Of a DNA stretch of 64,000 bases, positions 18,555 through 27,365 are shown piece after piece (the first letter of the stretch is position 1; each line of letters opens with the position of its first letter). Source of the stretch: Chitiniphilus purpureus. Lineage in GTDB: Bacteria; Pseudomonadota; Gammaproteobacteria; Burkholderiales; Chitinibacteraceae. The DNA lies in the NCBI RefSeq assembly GCF_025642115.1, contig NZ_CP106753.1, positions 1,387,501 through 1,451,500 of the forward strand, read 5' to 3'. A program made the position numbers and the translations under genes. The notes under the pieces were generated by a model. It searched no databases, was not told the DNA's origin, and saw nothing but the letters and a program-made list of their open reading frames with translations.

Positions 18555-19394
18555 ATGCCTGGATACAGAATCAGGTGGAGTGAAAGGAAGATTGAAGAGC
18601 TGAAGGCCCAAGGTGCTGGACAAGGGACTGGAGCGTCCTATCAACCGTGGCTGAGGTCACATTCATTGAGCAGCAAGGGGCGCACGCATCGGGTGCCGAG
18701 CGAGAAAACTGCGCGGACCCATCATTTGTTCTCCGACGTCGAGCACCGGCTGTTCTTCATGTTGGAGTGGCAAAGAGATGTTGTTGATGTTCGAGAACAG
18801 TTCCCGCTGGACCGAGAGCTGACCTTGGCCGTGGCCTCGAGCCTGGGCCTCCGGCACCCGTACTACCCGGGCACCGGCGTCCCGACCGTGATGACGGTCG
18901 ACTTCATGGTGACCCGCGTGGTGGACGGCGAGTACTGCTACGAGGCCTACGACGCCAAGCGGGCTGAAGATGCTGCAGACCAAGATGCCATGGACAAGCT
19001 GAAAATCCAGTCGGTAGCCCTGCAGTTGATGACGGTGCCGCACACGTTGGTTTTCCATACTCAAATTCCGCTGCGCACTGTGCGTAACATTCAGTGGATT
19101 CGGAACGCCGCAGCTTTGGCAGGCGATGGATTGCCTCCGAACGAGCTCGACCGGCACAAAGAAATCTTTGCCAAGCAGCTGTGCGGGCAAAGGGGAAGGC
19201 AAAGCTTCTTCGAGTTTTGCCGTGCCTACGACAACAAGTACGACCTGCCACGTGAGTCAGCTTTTCGGTTGGGGTGCTGGCTTTTGCAGTTCGGGCTGCT
19301 TTCTGCGGAGCTGGGATTACGGCGTATGCCGGATGTGCCGATTTCGTCATTCGTCTTGAATCAAGACAGCATGGAGGTACGCCATGCTGGTTAA
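18555..19394 (+). CDS. tnsA: TnsA endonuclease
   Basis: Cuts the 5' ends of the transposon, allowing cut-and-paste movement together with TnsB. The 279-aa length matches Tn7 TnsA (273). The restriction-enzyme-like catalytic triad is visible as E63 (FSDVEHRLFF), D116 (TVMTVDFMVTR) and K135 (YEAYDAKRAED), at nearly the Tn7 positions (E63, D114, K132). The C-terminal domain (about 170-279) is the winged-helix part that contacts TnsC. GAGGAG lies eight bases before the ATG. It overlaps tnsB by 11 nt, so the operon is coupled. Confidence 0.95.
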   Translation: MPGYRIRWSERKIEELKAQGAGQGTGASYQPWLRSHSLSSKGRTHRVPSEKTARTHHLFSDVEHRLFFMLEWQRDVVDVREQFPLDRELTLAVASSLGLRHPYYPGTGVPTVMTVDFMVTRVVDGEYCYEAYDAKRAEDAADQDAMDKLKIQSVALQLMTVPHTLVFHTQIPLRTVRNIQWIRNAAALAGDGLPPNELDRHKEIFAKQLCGQRGRQSFFEFCRAYDNKYDLPRESAFRLGCWLLQFGLLSAELGLRRMPDVPISSFVLNQDSMEVRHAG

Positions 19395-21483
19395 GAACGA
19401 CATTTTTCTCCTGAATGGGATAAAGCACCGTCTTTTGCACTTTCAATACGATTGCGACGCTGCTGTCGTTATCGATTTGGAGGAAGCACGCAGTTGGCCA
19501 AAGCCGATTGCGTTGAGCGCGATAAAAGGACTTGAGCCTGTCGCTATTTCGACGGTTACCCAAGGGACGGAGGTTTTCCAGCCGACCGACGCGATGCTTA
19601 GAGTGCAGGCCACATCGTTCGCACGGCTTGGCAACTTGCATGAGCAAGTTCCGGAAATTTTCGATTCGTTCTCTCGCGGGCAGCTCATCAAAAAACGAGC
19701 CGAGCAGTTTGGATGCTCGCGCTCGGTACTCTATCGAGATTTACGTAGATGGTGGGTGGGTGGACAGACTCGTTCTGCTCTTTTAGGGCGTTTTACAAAA
19801 TGTGGCTGGCAAGGAGCAGAAAAGACTGCTGGGCGGGGCCGAAAGCCGAAGTCTGGAAGAGATATATACCAGCTGACCGATATAGATGCTCATAGGTTCA
19901 AGTACGCTATCGAAAAGATATATCTCAAAGATGAGCGAAGAATTTTGCGGCATGTTTATAACGAAATGTTAGGGAAGCACTATCTCTGGTCGGATGGGGT
20001 CAAGAACTTTATCCTACCAGTTGGTCAGCGACCCACATATCGTCAATTCGACTACTACTTCCGTAAAAATTATCCATTTCCAGTCGTTGCTCGGGCGCGG
20101 AAAGGCGAGGCGGAGTTCTGCATGAAGCATCGGGCGGTGCTTGGGACGGTGATGCAGGATTGCGAGGGCGTTGGGCATATATACGAAATTGACGGGTCAA
20201 TTAGTGACGTTGTGCTAGTAGCGCTAGGTATTTTGAAGACGCTGTTGAAGAAGGTTTGCATATATGTTGTTGTAGATAGGTACTCAAGGCTGATTGTGGG
20301 GTTCTACGTCGGCTTGGAAAATTTGAAATGGGCTGGGGCGGCGCAAGCTATATGCAGTGTGTTCGAAGATAAGAAAGCCCTGTGTGAAGAGTATGGCGTT
20401 GAGTATTGTGAAAGTGATTGGCCAGCACATGGCCTGCTGCCTCAAGAGTTTTTGGCGGACCGGTCTGAGCTGCATACCCAAGCCAGTAGCGTGCTCGGGG
20501 ATAAGCTGGGTGTGGAAGTTGCCGTACTCCCTGCCTGCCGTCCTGAACTGAAGCCTGTTGTCGAATCGACCTTCAAGAGAATTCGCCAGAGCCTCCAAAG
20601 TGTGAAGGGCTTCAAGCTCCCCGAGAACTACAAAAAACGCCAAGCAAGTAAAACCCACGATAAAGAAGCGTGTTTGACACTTCAAGAATATCGGAAGGTC
20701 TTTCTCGAGGCCGTCATTATGTTGAACCGTTCTCCTATGACCGACTATCCGCAGGACATCTCTTCCATCGTGGATGGTCAAGTTCCTACACCCATCTCGG
20801 TTTGGAACCGAGATATCGAACAAAGACGGAATTGCTTGCGGCGGGCGACGGCAGAGGAAGTGTGCTTTGCCTTGATGCCGTCTGAAAAAGCATCGGTTAC
20901 TCGGAATGGTATCGAGTTCAAAAATTGCTACTACACGTGCCCAGAGGTAGAGGGGCTGTACTGGTTCGAGATGGCTCGTGAAAAAGGCGTAACTCAAGTT
21001 GATATTAACTACTTCGATGCAACGGCTGATTTCATTTATGTGATTGACCCGAAGCGGAAGGGGAAAATCTACCAATGTCACTTGACCGAAAGAAGTGCGG
21101 AGTTTTGTGGGAAATCCTTTGCTGAGATAGAGGCCATTTTCGACCAAAAAAAGGCTGTCAAAGACGGCATTGAACAAGGGCGTGCTCAAGAGCAGATGGA
21201 GTTTAACCAGAGAATTGCCGGCACAGTCGAGAACGCCAGAGCGCGTTTTGTTGGCGCCGGCAAAAGGAAAGTCCCAAGGACTACACCAGCGGACGAGCGT
21301 CAACGTGAATTGGAGGCAGACCAAAAGCGGCGAGCTGAGAAAGCTGCGCAGCAATTAGCCGCTTCCCAGACGGTCGTGGAGGCAATGCCTTCAGAACTCT
21401 TCACATTAGACAATCCACAGAACGCCAAATTGTCCAGCACGTTTAGTGCTATGCGCAAAAAACTCAAGGGAGAACAGATATGA
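19384..21483 (+). CDS. tnsB: TnsB DDE transposase
   Basis: Binds the transposon ends, cuts the 3' strands and joins them to the target. At 699 aa it matches Tn7 TnsB (702). The catalytic residues fall at D270 (HIYEIDGSI), D359 (EFLADRSEL) and E394 (KPVVESTFKRI), close to Tn7's D273, D361 and E396. An N-terminal helix-turn-helix (about 95-125, GQLIKKRAEQFGCSRSVLYRDL) reads the end repeats. The C-terminus is a charged helix, the usual TnsC-contact tail. No frameshift or stop interrupts it, so it looks functional. Confidence 0.95.
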   Translation: MLVKNDIFLLNGIKHRLLHFQYDCDAAVVIDLEEARSWPKPIALSAIKGLEPVAISTVTQGTEVFQPTDAMLRVQATSFARLGNLHEQVPEIFDSFSRGQLIKKRAEQFGCSRSVLYRDLRRWWVGGQTRSALLGRFTKCGWQGAEKTAGRGRKPKSGRDIYQLTDIDAHRFKYAIEKIYLKDERRILRHVYNEMLGKHYLWSDGVKNFILPVGQRPTYRQFDYYFRKNYPFPVVARARKGEAEFCMKHRAVLGTVMQDCEGVGHIYEIDGSISDVVLVALGILKTLLKKVCIYVVVDRYSRLIVGFYVGLENLKWAGAAQAICSVFEDKKALCEEYGVEYCESDWPAHGLLPQEFLADRSELHTQASSVLGDKLGVEVAVLPACRPELKPVVESTFKRIRQSLQSVKGFKLPENYKKRQASKTHDKEACLTLQEYRKVFLEAVIMLNRSPMTDYPQDISSIVDGQVPTPISVWNRDIEQRRNCLRRATAEEVCFALMPSEKASVTRNGIEFKNCYYTCPEVEGLYWFEMAREKGVTQVDINYFDATADFIYVIDPKRKGKIYQCHLTERSAEFCGKSFAEIEAIFDQKKAVKDGIEQGRAQEQMEFNQRIAGTVENARARFVGAGKRKVPRTTPADERQRELEADQKRRAEKAAQQLAASQTVVEAMPSELFTLDNPQNAKLSSTFSAMRKKLKGEQI

Positions 21484-22781
21484 ATCCGATTATATTTTCG
21501 CCAATGGCTGTTGAGGCTCGCTACACGCCTCAGCTTCTTCCTAAATTCCAAGGTAACCCGCTTATCGAAGCTTTGCCGCCGAGCTTGTCTGATGAGCAGT
21601 TGGTAGAGCTGCTTGCGTGCAAGCCCGATTTTTGCCCAGAACAAAGGAATTGGGGAGATAGCGAGCGAATTCAGATGGTGGGTAGCTTGAGCAACATACG
21701 GATTCCGCTTGAGCGGGACGTAGCTGTTGCCAATGCCTTGAATTCAATGCTTCGCAATGGGTATGTCGGTCGCGCACCTTTTACAAAGGCTGATGGCGAG
21801 CGCATACGGGCAATTTATGAGGGCGGTTGCCATAGCGTAGGCGTCACCGGAGCTTACTTGGATGACCCGGCTCAGCTTTCCGCCATGCTGATGGGGCTGC
21901 CTGGTATGGGGAAAACAGCGTTGGTGACACGCTGGTTTTCTCATCTGCCGCCTGTTATTTACCACCCAGAATTCATGCGCTATCAGGTTCCATGGCTGCA
22001 TGTAGAGATGCCGAGTGATGGCTCATCGGTCAAGGGGTTGGCATATGGCATCTTGTCTCAGCTCGACCGGTTAATCCCTGGCGCCGATTACTACCAGCAG
22101 TTCGCGGTGAAAGGTCGCCCGGGCGCCGATGCCTTGATGCGCAGCGTTGCGCGTCTGATGCACGTTCACTCGGTCGGGTTTCTCGTCGCGGATGAAGTCC
22201 AAAACCTAGCTAATGCTCGCAAAAATAAGCAGGTCGTGATGACCGAGCTGGTGTCTGCGTGCAATGAACTTGGCGTACCCATTCTGTTTATCGGTACCTA
22301 CAAGGCTGCCCAAGTGTTTTCCCTCGACTTCAGACAATCTCGGCGCACCTGTGGACATGGCATCCCGCTGTGGACTCCGTTGGACAGAGCGAGTGGCGAA
22401 TGGGATGAATTTCTCGACGTACTCTGGAGCTATCAGTGGGTACGCAGTTATGTCGAGTATTCGGAGGAGATAAGCGAACTGATGTTCGATTTGAGCCAGG
22501 GAATTATCGACGTGGCCATCAAGCTCTTTGCCGGCGCCCAGGCACGAGCGATACGGAGCGGCGATGAGACACTCACGCCATCCTTGCTGGAGCGAGTGTA
22601 CATGGAGCAGATGTACATGCTGCACCCGATGTTGCGTGCCCTTCAGCGCGGCTCCGTCGAAGACGTCATGAGATATGAAGATATCGCGGGGCCGTCTGTA
22701 GCACAGGTGCTTGCGGCGTCGCAGCAGTCGGCTGCGTGGAAGCGTAAACACCAGAGCGACCCGGGCAACGCTGGCATATAG
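21480..22781 (+). CDS. tnsC: TnsC AAA+ ATPase, transposition regulator
   Basis: Links target-site proteins to the TnsA-TnsB transposase and forms ATP-dependent filaments on target DNA. It has 433 aa. Walker A is GLPGMGKT at 139-146. Walker B is GFLVADEVQN with D238/E239. Sensor-type residues follow in PILFIGTYKAAQVF. The start overlaps the tnsB stop (ATGA). The C-terminus (about 385-433) is a short helical tail like that used for TnsB/TnsD contact. It appears intact. Confidence 0.95.
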   Translation: MNPIIFSPMAVEARYTPQLLPKFQGNPLIEALPPSLSDEQLVELLACKPDFCPEQRNWGDSERIQMVGSLSNIRIPLERDVAVANALNSMLRNGYVGRAPFTKADGERIRAIYEGGCHSVGVTGAYLDDPAQLSAMLMGLPGMGKTALVTRWFSHLPPVIYHPEFMRYQVPWLHVEMPSDGSSVKGLAYGILSQLDRLIPGADYYQQFAVKGRPGADALMRSVARLMHVHSVGFLVADEVQNLANARKNKQVVMTELVSACNELGVPILFIGTYKAAQVFSLDFRQSRRTCGHGIPLWTPLDRASGEWDEFLDVLWSYQWVRSYVEYSEEISELMFDLSQGIIDVAIKLFAGAQARAIRSGDETLTPSLLERVYMEQMYMLHPMLRALQRGSVEDVMRYEDIAGPSVAQVLAASQQSAAWKRKHQSDPGNAGI

Positions 22782-22827
22782 CAGGACGCCAGGAGCCTGA
22801 ATGGTGTAATGCGCGCGGGAGGTCATC

Positions 22828-23472
22828 GTGCCATATCTGCCAAAGCCCTACCCGGACGAGGTTATTGGGAGTGTTCTCGTCCGGGCCATACGCCACACAG
22901 GCCTTCCTTCTAAAAGGTTGTTGGCGCTGGTGTATGGCAGCCATAGAGACAGTACTTCGTTTCTGATGGTCGGAGCGGCCGCGCGCGTAGGCGCATTCGC
23001 TGGCATGGACCCGGAAGAGCTCGTGCAACGGCATACGATGTTTCCGTATGCCGTTGCATTTATGCCTGCGGATGTACGCGCAGCCCTTATGGCTAAGGTC
23101 CTTGGACTACGAGCTGATGAGAGCCTAAGCTCGCTCACGAAAAGTATTTCTGCAGGGGTACCCTTTAAACGGGTCTGCGTCGCGTGCATTGCCGATGACC
23201 TCGAGCGATGGGGTGAGCCGTACTGGCGGCGCGCTCACCAGCTTCCCGCTGTGCTTTTCTGCGCCGAGCATGGAACACCCTTGAGTGACACGTTCCTCCC
23301 TTTGAGAGGGGAGGCATATATCCACATGTTCCCGATGGCTCACCGGGTCCCGCTTCAATCCCACGCAATGCCCGCAGATTCACCTGCTCAGCGCGGGTTG
23401 GAGACCGAATGCCGAGAACTCAGGCCTTTCTCAATGCCTTCCGGCTCAGCGACCAGGCGGAGCGGCAGATAG
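22828..23472 (+). CDS. tniQ: TniQ/TnsD-family targeting protein, truncated
   Basis: TniQ proteins recruit TnsC to the chosen target. This product has only 214 aa, while TnsD-type proteins have about 400-500. The N-terminal TniQ domain is intact: PKPYPDEVIGSVLVRA and a zinc finger with C117, C120, C145 and H148 (RVCVAC, LFCAEHGTPLSDT). Homology-like sequence fades after about residue 190, and the C-terminal DNA-binding half is missing. Another reading frame just downstream stays open to about 23588 (DRMPRTQAFLNAFRLSD), possibly the remains of that half after a frameshift. Either this is a minimal TniQ, or the comEC-recognising protein is broken. Confidence 0.82.
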   Translation: MPYLPKPYPDEVIGSVLVRAIRHTGLPSKRLLALVYGSHRDSTSFLMVGAAARVGAFAGMDPEELVQRHTMFPYAVAFMPADVRAALMAKVLGLRADESLSSLTKSISAGVPFKRVCVACIADDLERWGEPYWRRAHQLPAVLFCAEHGTPLSDTFLPLRGEAYIHMFPMAHRVPLQSHAMPADSPAQRGLETECRELRPFSMPSGSATRRSGR

Positions 23473-23571
23473 GACAGCGAGAGGCGTGGCGGGGTCGTTC
23501 CAAGGCTAGAACCCAGGCTTCGGCCGAGTATCGAGAGCGGTATGTTCGCGAAACCCAAGTCGGAGGCTCGC

Positions 23572-24081
23572 ATGCCGAGGAAGACTAGCAAGCGCCAAGT
23601 CCTGTATCTCGACTACGACCAGGTGCTGCATGGCACGGATGTGGTGCTGACCTCGCATGGACCTGCCGCAACCCAATCCGGCGTGGCGCTGTTCGAGCAT
23701 GCGGAGATGCTCGACCAGCTCCTACGTCCGTACCCGGCTGTCGAAATCGTGCTCTCCACATCATGGGTGCCGCATCTGGGCTTTGAAGCTGCGGTACGAG
23801 CTCTGCCGGTGGAGGCGCTTCGTCGGCGAGTCACGGGCTCAACGTTCGAGCCTCAGCTTGATGACGCTAGAGCGTTCCTCGCGCTGCTCCGTGGCCAGCA
23901 GGTTCTACTGCATGTGAAGCGATATGGCATTCAGTCGTGGCTCGCCATCGACGACCGAAGCGAGGGCTTTGAAGGGTGCCGGCAGCGCCTGGTGCATTGC
24001 CAGCAATCAGTTGGACTCGGCGCGGCGGACGTACAGGCCCAGTTGGAGAAGCGACTCCAAGCAGAGTTCGGTGGAAGCTAG
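23572..24081 (+). CDS. HAD-domain protein (HAD_SAK_2-like)
   Basis: A 169-aa protein with the HAD-type start VLYLDYDQVLHGTD, STSWVPHLGFEAAV and WLAIDDRSEGFEG. These resemble the HAD domains named after Swiss-army-knife RNA repair proteins; I do not know the substrate. The ATG at 23572 has GGAGG six bases upstream, better than the earlier ATG at 23542. It directly follows tniQ on the same strand and belongs to the core-proximal cargo. Confidence 0.72.
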   Translation: MPRKTSKRQVLYLDYDQVLHGTDVVLTSHGPAATQSGVALFEHAEMLDQLLRPYPAVEIVLSTSWVPHLGFEAAVRALPVEALRRRVTGSTFEPQLDDARAFLALLRGQQVLLHVKRYGIQSWLAIDDRSEGFEGCRQRLVHCQQSVGLGAADVQAQLEKRLQAEFGGS

Positions 24082-24120
24082 TGCTTTGGCGGCACGGAGC
24101 GACAAACAGGAGGCAACAAC

Positions 24121-24408
24121 GTGAACGAGTTTATGGCGCAGGCATTGGCAAAAGCCCTGGAAGCGCGGCAGCGAATAGTGGCAAGTCCTGACGAAGGCCT
24201 GCTGGCACGGCTGGAGGCTGAGGCGCACCAGGCGCGACGCCAGCGTGTTGCCGATGGACTGCTTGTGACCCCAGCGGAAATTGCCGACATCCGAGGGGTA
24301 CCCTTCGGGCCGACGCCTAGCCAACAGCGTCCATCACAATGCTTCTTCGGGGACTTTTCAGCTCTCGCTACCTTCCGGGAAGGCGGACGTGGTGTTTCGC
24401 GGTACTGA
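24121..24408 (+). CDS. Small helical protein, unknown
   Basis: A 95-aa product starting at GTG 24121, with AGGAGG seven bases upstream. Residues 1-60 are helical and rich in A, E and R (LAKALEARQRIV, LEAEAHQARRQRVADGLL), ending VTPAEIADIRGVPFG. After about residue 70 the sequence loses protein character, and the next frame (24389 onward) takes over. The two could be one gene broken by a frameshift. I found no family match. Confidence 0.5.
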   Translation: MNEFMAQALAKALEARQRIVASPDEGLLARLEAEAHQARRQRVADGLLVTPAEIADIRGVPFGPTPSQQRPSQCFFGDFSALATFREGGRGVSRY

Positions 24409-24844
24409 TATTGGCGGTACGGTCTTCGTGACGGACATTGCGCTGATGAGTGTGGATGTTGAGGAAAAGCCACTCTTCGAAGTGCAGACACTTTTGCAGA
24501 GGCTGATGTTTCGAAGCCGGCCTATGCAAAAGGTGGCCTCAAAGCTCGATATCCCGTGCCATCCTGATGGTACGGTAGCTGTTACCCCTGTTGAATGGAA
24601 CGAGATACGTCGCTTGATTTCCACCCCGCGCCGCGCACAAGAGCGACTAGACCAGTGTCTTGTTCTCGATGGCATTCTGAGAAAACTCCATTGCGGCACC
24701 AGCTGGCGAGCTAGTACATACGGCGAGGGAAGCTGGAAGAACGCCAGCTCCTTATACCGGCAATGGAAAGTGGCTGGCGTGTTCGAGAAAATCCTGGAGG
24801 TGTTGAGGCGAAGTCGAACTGCGGACTCGAACTCGAACTCATGA
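24389..24844 (+). CDS. Protein with DUF4096/IS5-type helix-turn-helix region
   Basis: About 151 aa from a GTG at 24389 that follows GGAAGG by five bases; the frame itself is open from 24281, and an ATG lies at 24446. The C-terminal half (LDGILRKLHCGTSW, YGEGSWKNASSLYRQWKV, VFEKILEVL) looks like the N-terminal DNA-binding part of IS5-type transposases (DUF4096), but no catalytic domain follows. The N-terminal part is beta-rich and unknown. It overlaps the preceding small gene by 20 nt and ends just before a terminator. Confidence 0.55.
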   Translation: MVFRGTDIGGTVFVTDIALMSVDVEEKPLFEVQTLLQRLMFRSRPMQKVASKLDIPCHPDGTVAVTPVEWNEIRRLISTPRRAQERLDQCLVLDGILRKLHCGTSWRASTYGEGSWKNASSLYRQWKVAGVFEKILEVLRRSRTADSNSNS

Positions 24845-24867
24845 CAGAGGGTTTGCAAGCGATTCTG

Positions 24868-24887
24868 AAAAGGGCGAAAGCCCTTTT
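24868..24887 (+). terminator. Rho-independent terminator closing the tns-proximal operon
   Basis: AAAAGGGC-gaaa-GCCCTTTT, an 8-bp stem with a stable GNRA-type tetraloop, followed by TCTCTTTT. It lies 24 bases after the stop at 24844. Confidence 0.88.
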
Positions 24888-24942
24888 CTCTTTTAGCGGC
24901 TGCCGAGAATCGCTATATAAGTAAATACAATTCGCTGCCTCG

Positions 24943-25015
24943 GTGTCGCTAGAGGGTGTTTTGTTTCAAGCATTTTGTGCTTTCTTGTCTGGGAATCGCT
25001 AGACAAGCCCGACAC
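24943..25015. other. Nested inverted repeats upstream of the Shedu pair
   Basis: Outer arms GTGTCG (24943) and CGACAC (25010) enclose inner arms CTTGTCT (24984-24990) and AGACAAG (25001-25007). TCGCTA occurs three times nearby. This is most of what the 243-bp gap between the terminator and the 25131 start codon holds. It may be a leader structure or operator; no known RNA family is recognised. Confidence 0.3.
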
Positions 25016-25130
25016 TGGGTATGCGGCAGTTGCGGGATGTAGCTCCACTGGTCTATCAAGTACTGAGTGCAACTGAGCACAGCAGGGAAGGTCGAGAAGA
25101 AGCTGCATCTAAACATTATTCAACAATACG

Positions 25131-25925
25131 ATGACCAAACTCACGCAAGACGAGCGCTTCATACAAGAAGTTTTTAAGTATTTTGGCTTCGAGCTCAATC
25201 GGCTCGATGGGGAGGCAAATCCTGACTTCCTGACGGATGATGGGCAGTACCAAATTCTTTTGGAGCTCAAAACAAAAGAGGAAAACCCAGAGCGAGCAGA
25301 GGAAAGGGCTGCCGAGCTTGAGGAAAAGGAAGTGGTTCTGGAGGTCGTGCCCCTATCTAGGAATAATAGGATAGCAAAGCTTTCCCAGAAGGCGGCAAAT
25401 CAACTTCGTCTGAAGAAGAGTACTCACGCTGCTGACTTTTGCTTTGTTGTGCTTCAGGCTTCGGGGAGAAGTGAGGCCGAGCATATGGAGCAGTTTGAAG
25501 CGTCGGTGTACGGCTCCACCCACTTGATTACATTTGACATGCCGGAAGAGTCACTAAAAAAGTGCTACTACTTCCACAACAGCGATTTCTTTAACGGGCG
25601 CGATATTCTTGATGGAGCGATTCTTATCGGTGAGGGTCGCGCTCGGTTTTGTATCAACGATTTGTCGCCAAGATATGAATTGGTTAGAGACAGTGCCTTC
25701 GTACGCGCGTTTTCCGAAGGCGTCATTGACCCTGTTGCTAAAGAAGCGGATGGAAAGGCATATTCAGTTCGCACTGATGTCGACAGAAACGATGAAGAGG
25801 CTGTCTTAGCACACTTGCGCGAAAAATATGGGTTAGACAAGGTGATGGGCTTCAATTTCGCAATGCATTCTGCCATCGCTAAAGTTAAAGATTTCTCTGC
25901 ATATCCCAATATTTCTGGGGGTTGA
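25131..25925 (+). CDS. Putative PD-(D/E)XK nuclease-like protein, partner of Shedu gene
   Basis: A 264-aa protein without signal peptide or membrane segment. Near the N-terminus it shows a restriction-enzyme-like site: D32 in NPDFLTDD and E45-x-K47 in LLELKTK, at family-like spacing. This is followed by a long charged helix (ENPERAEERAAELEEKE). The remainder is unknown. It ends one base before the ATG of the Shedu gene, so the two are surely co-translated. Known Shedu systems are single-gene, so this partner is unusual. Low GC and codon use fit acquired DNA. Nuclease activity is inference from the motif. Confidence 0.6.
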   Translation: MTKLTQDERFIQEVFKYFGFELNRLDGEANPDFLTDDGQYQILLELKTKEENPERAEERAAELEEKEVVLEVVPLSRNNRIAKLSQKAANQLRLKKSTHAADFCFVVLQASGRSEAEHMEQFEASVYGSTHLITFDMPEESLKKCYYFHNSDFFNGRDILDGAILIGEGRARFCINDLSPRYELVRDSAFVRAFSEGVIDPVAKEADGKAYSVRTDVDRNDEEAVLAHLREKYGLDKVMGFNFAMHSAIAKVKDFSAYPNISGG

Positions 25926-27365
25926 ATGCCGTCCCTTAGTCGAACTGAATACAATCAGCTTAAACGGGAAGATGGAGGGCCGTTCCTTTTTCTTGATAGT
26001 GACATTCACCCAGAAACCCTTGAAGAGTTGGGAGTGGTAGCTTACTTTTCAGATGTTTCGTTTGAACAAGATGGTTTTCCTGAGGATGCGAAGCCTATTT
26101 TGTATGTGACGCCAGAGGCGCTTGAGATATATCCTATTAATGTGAAGAAAGGTACGTCAGGATATCTCGCTTCGCCCTATGGGAGAATCGAAAAAATTGT
26201 CGTTGCAAGGCGCAAGGATTATAGCTTCGATTTGCCTAATGCCCTTGAGGAGGTCGATGACCTACTCGCTCAACTTCCTGCAGGGTTTTCCAAAAATTGG
26301 CGGTCGGGTCTCGGCTTTAAGTGGGAGTACCGGTTTATCTGTGAATACATTGAAAAATTGGGAGTGAGTATCCTGGCTGTTGTGATTGATGGGGGAGACT
26401 CTGAACGAATCGACGGGCAGACATACTACTTGCCGCTCAGCCGTTTTCATTGGTACCGAAAGCAAATTGACCAAATCACTAACCGTGCCAGAAGTATTGC
26501 CAGAGCTAGGAAGGATTATCTTTTTTATAATGAAATATTAGGCGTCCATGATTCTGCGAATTTTCCGCCTAAACCATTCAAGCCTCCTCTTGGGGTCATG
26601 GCGGCGCTGACAGGAGGAGGGGAAACTGAGGTTCAGCTTTCTGCTAGCGATAAAAAAACGGTTGTCCAGATTGTTGCAGATAATGTAGAGGAACTTGCTG
26701 CTGGTGAGCCTGCTCGGCTGCTACAGCTTAAAGAAGATATTGAGATGGTTACTCTCAGCCAACTCATCGAACAATTTTCATCAATGCTGGAAAAGCTACT
26801 AGATGAAACAAGGTGGCAGAGTTTTTTCGCTAAAAATCCGTTTGTTTTAAGTTTGGCTTTTTCTGTGCCATTTGTTTTGTTCCAAAAGCAGGCTTATGCG
26901 GGTGGAAAGAGAGTAGACGGAAAAGGTGGAAAGCACCCGGACTTCATATATTCTGCGGAAAAAACTGGAAATCTCGCCATTGTGGAGATTAAAAAGCCTA
27001 GCACTCCCCTATTGGGGGCATGTTATCGCGAGCCTGATGTATATGCACCATCTGCCGAACTAGTCGGGGGGGTCGCACAAATCCTAAGCCAACGTTTGGC
27101 CCTGCGTGGCTCACTCGCAGATTTGAAGGATGTATCTAATCGGTACGACATTCAGGGGTACTCCACTCCATGTATCGTCGTCGCTGGCAGCACACCTACG
27201 GAACGCGAAAAGCAACGAGGCTTCGAGTTGTACCGTCACGCGCTAACAGATGTTTCCATCATCACGTTCGACGAGCTTCTGGCACGGTTGGTGGCTATTC
27301 GAGATGCTTTAAAGCCCCCCGGCCCCGAGAGTAAAGAGCATTTTGATTTAGAGCCACCGTTTTAA
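25926..27365 (+). CDS. sduA: Shedu anti-phage protein SduA (DUF4263)
   Basis: Shedu is an established one-gene phage-defence system whose nuclease domain cuts DNA. The 479-aa product carries the DUF4263 core at about 280-450: D339 in GKHPDFIY, E354 and K356 in IVEIKKP, then STPLL, DVYAPSAELVGGVAQIL, and a late Rossmann-like strand IVVAGSTP. The N-terminal 280 residues vary between Shedu proteins and probably sense infection or regulate the nuclease. The gene follows the PD-(D/E)XK-like gene without a gap. Its stop overlaps the end of the convergent immunity-like gene by 4 nt. Confidence 0.85.
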   Translation: MPSLSRTEYNQLKREDGGPFLFLDSDIHPETLEELGVVAYFSDVSFEQDGFPEDAKPILYVTPEALEIYPINVKKGTSGYLASPYGRIEKIVVARRKDYSFDLPNALEEVDDLLAQLPAGFSKNWRSGLGFKWEYRFICEYIEKLGVSILAVVIDGGDSERIDGQTYYLPLSRFHWYRKQIDQITNRARSIARARKDYLFYNEILGVHDSANFPPKPFKPPLGVMAALTGGGETEVQLSASDKKTVVQIVADNVEELAAGEPARLLQLKEDIEMVTLSQLIEQFSSMLEKLLDETRWQSFFAKNPFVLSLAFSVPFVLFQKQAYAGGKRVDGKGGKHPDFIYSAEKTGNLAIVEIKKPSTPLLGACYREPDVYAPSAELVGGVAQILSQRLALRGSLADLKDVSNRYDIQGYSTPCIVVAGSTPTEREKQRGFELYRHALTDVSIITFDELLARLVAIRDALKPPGPESKEHFDLEPPF

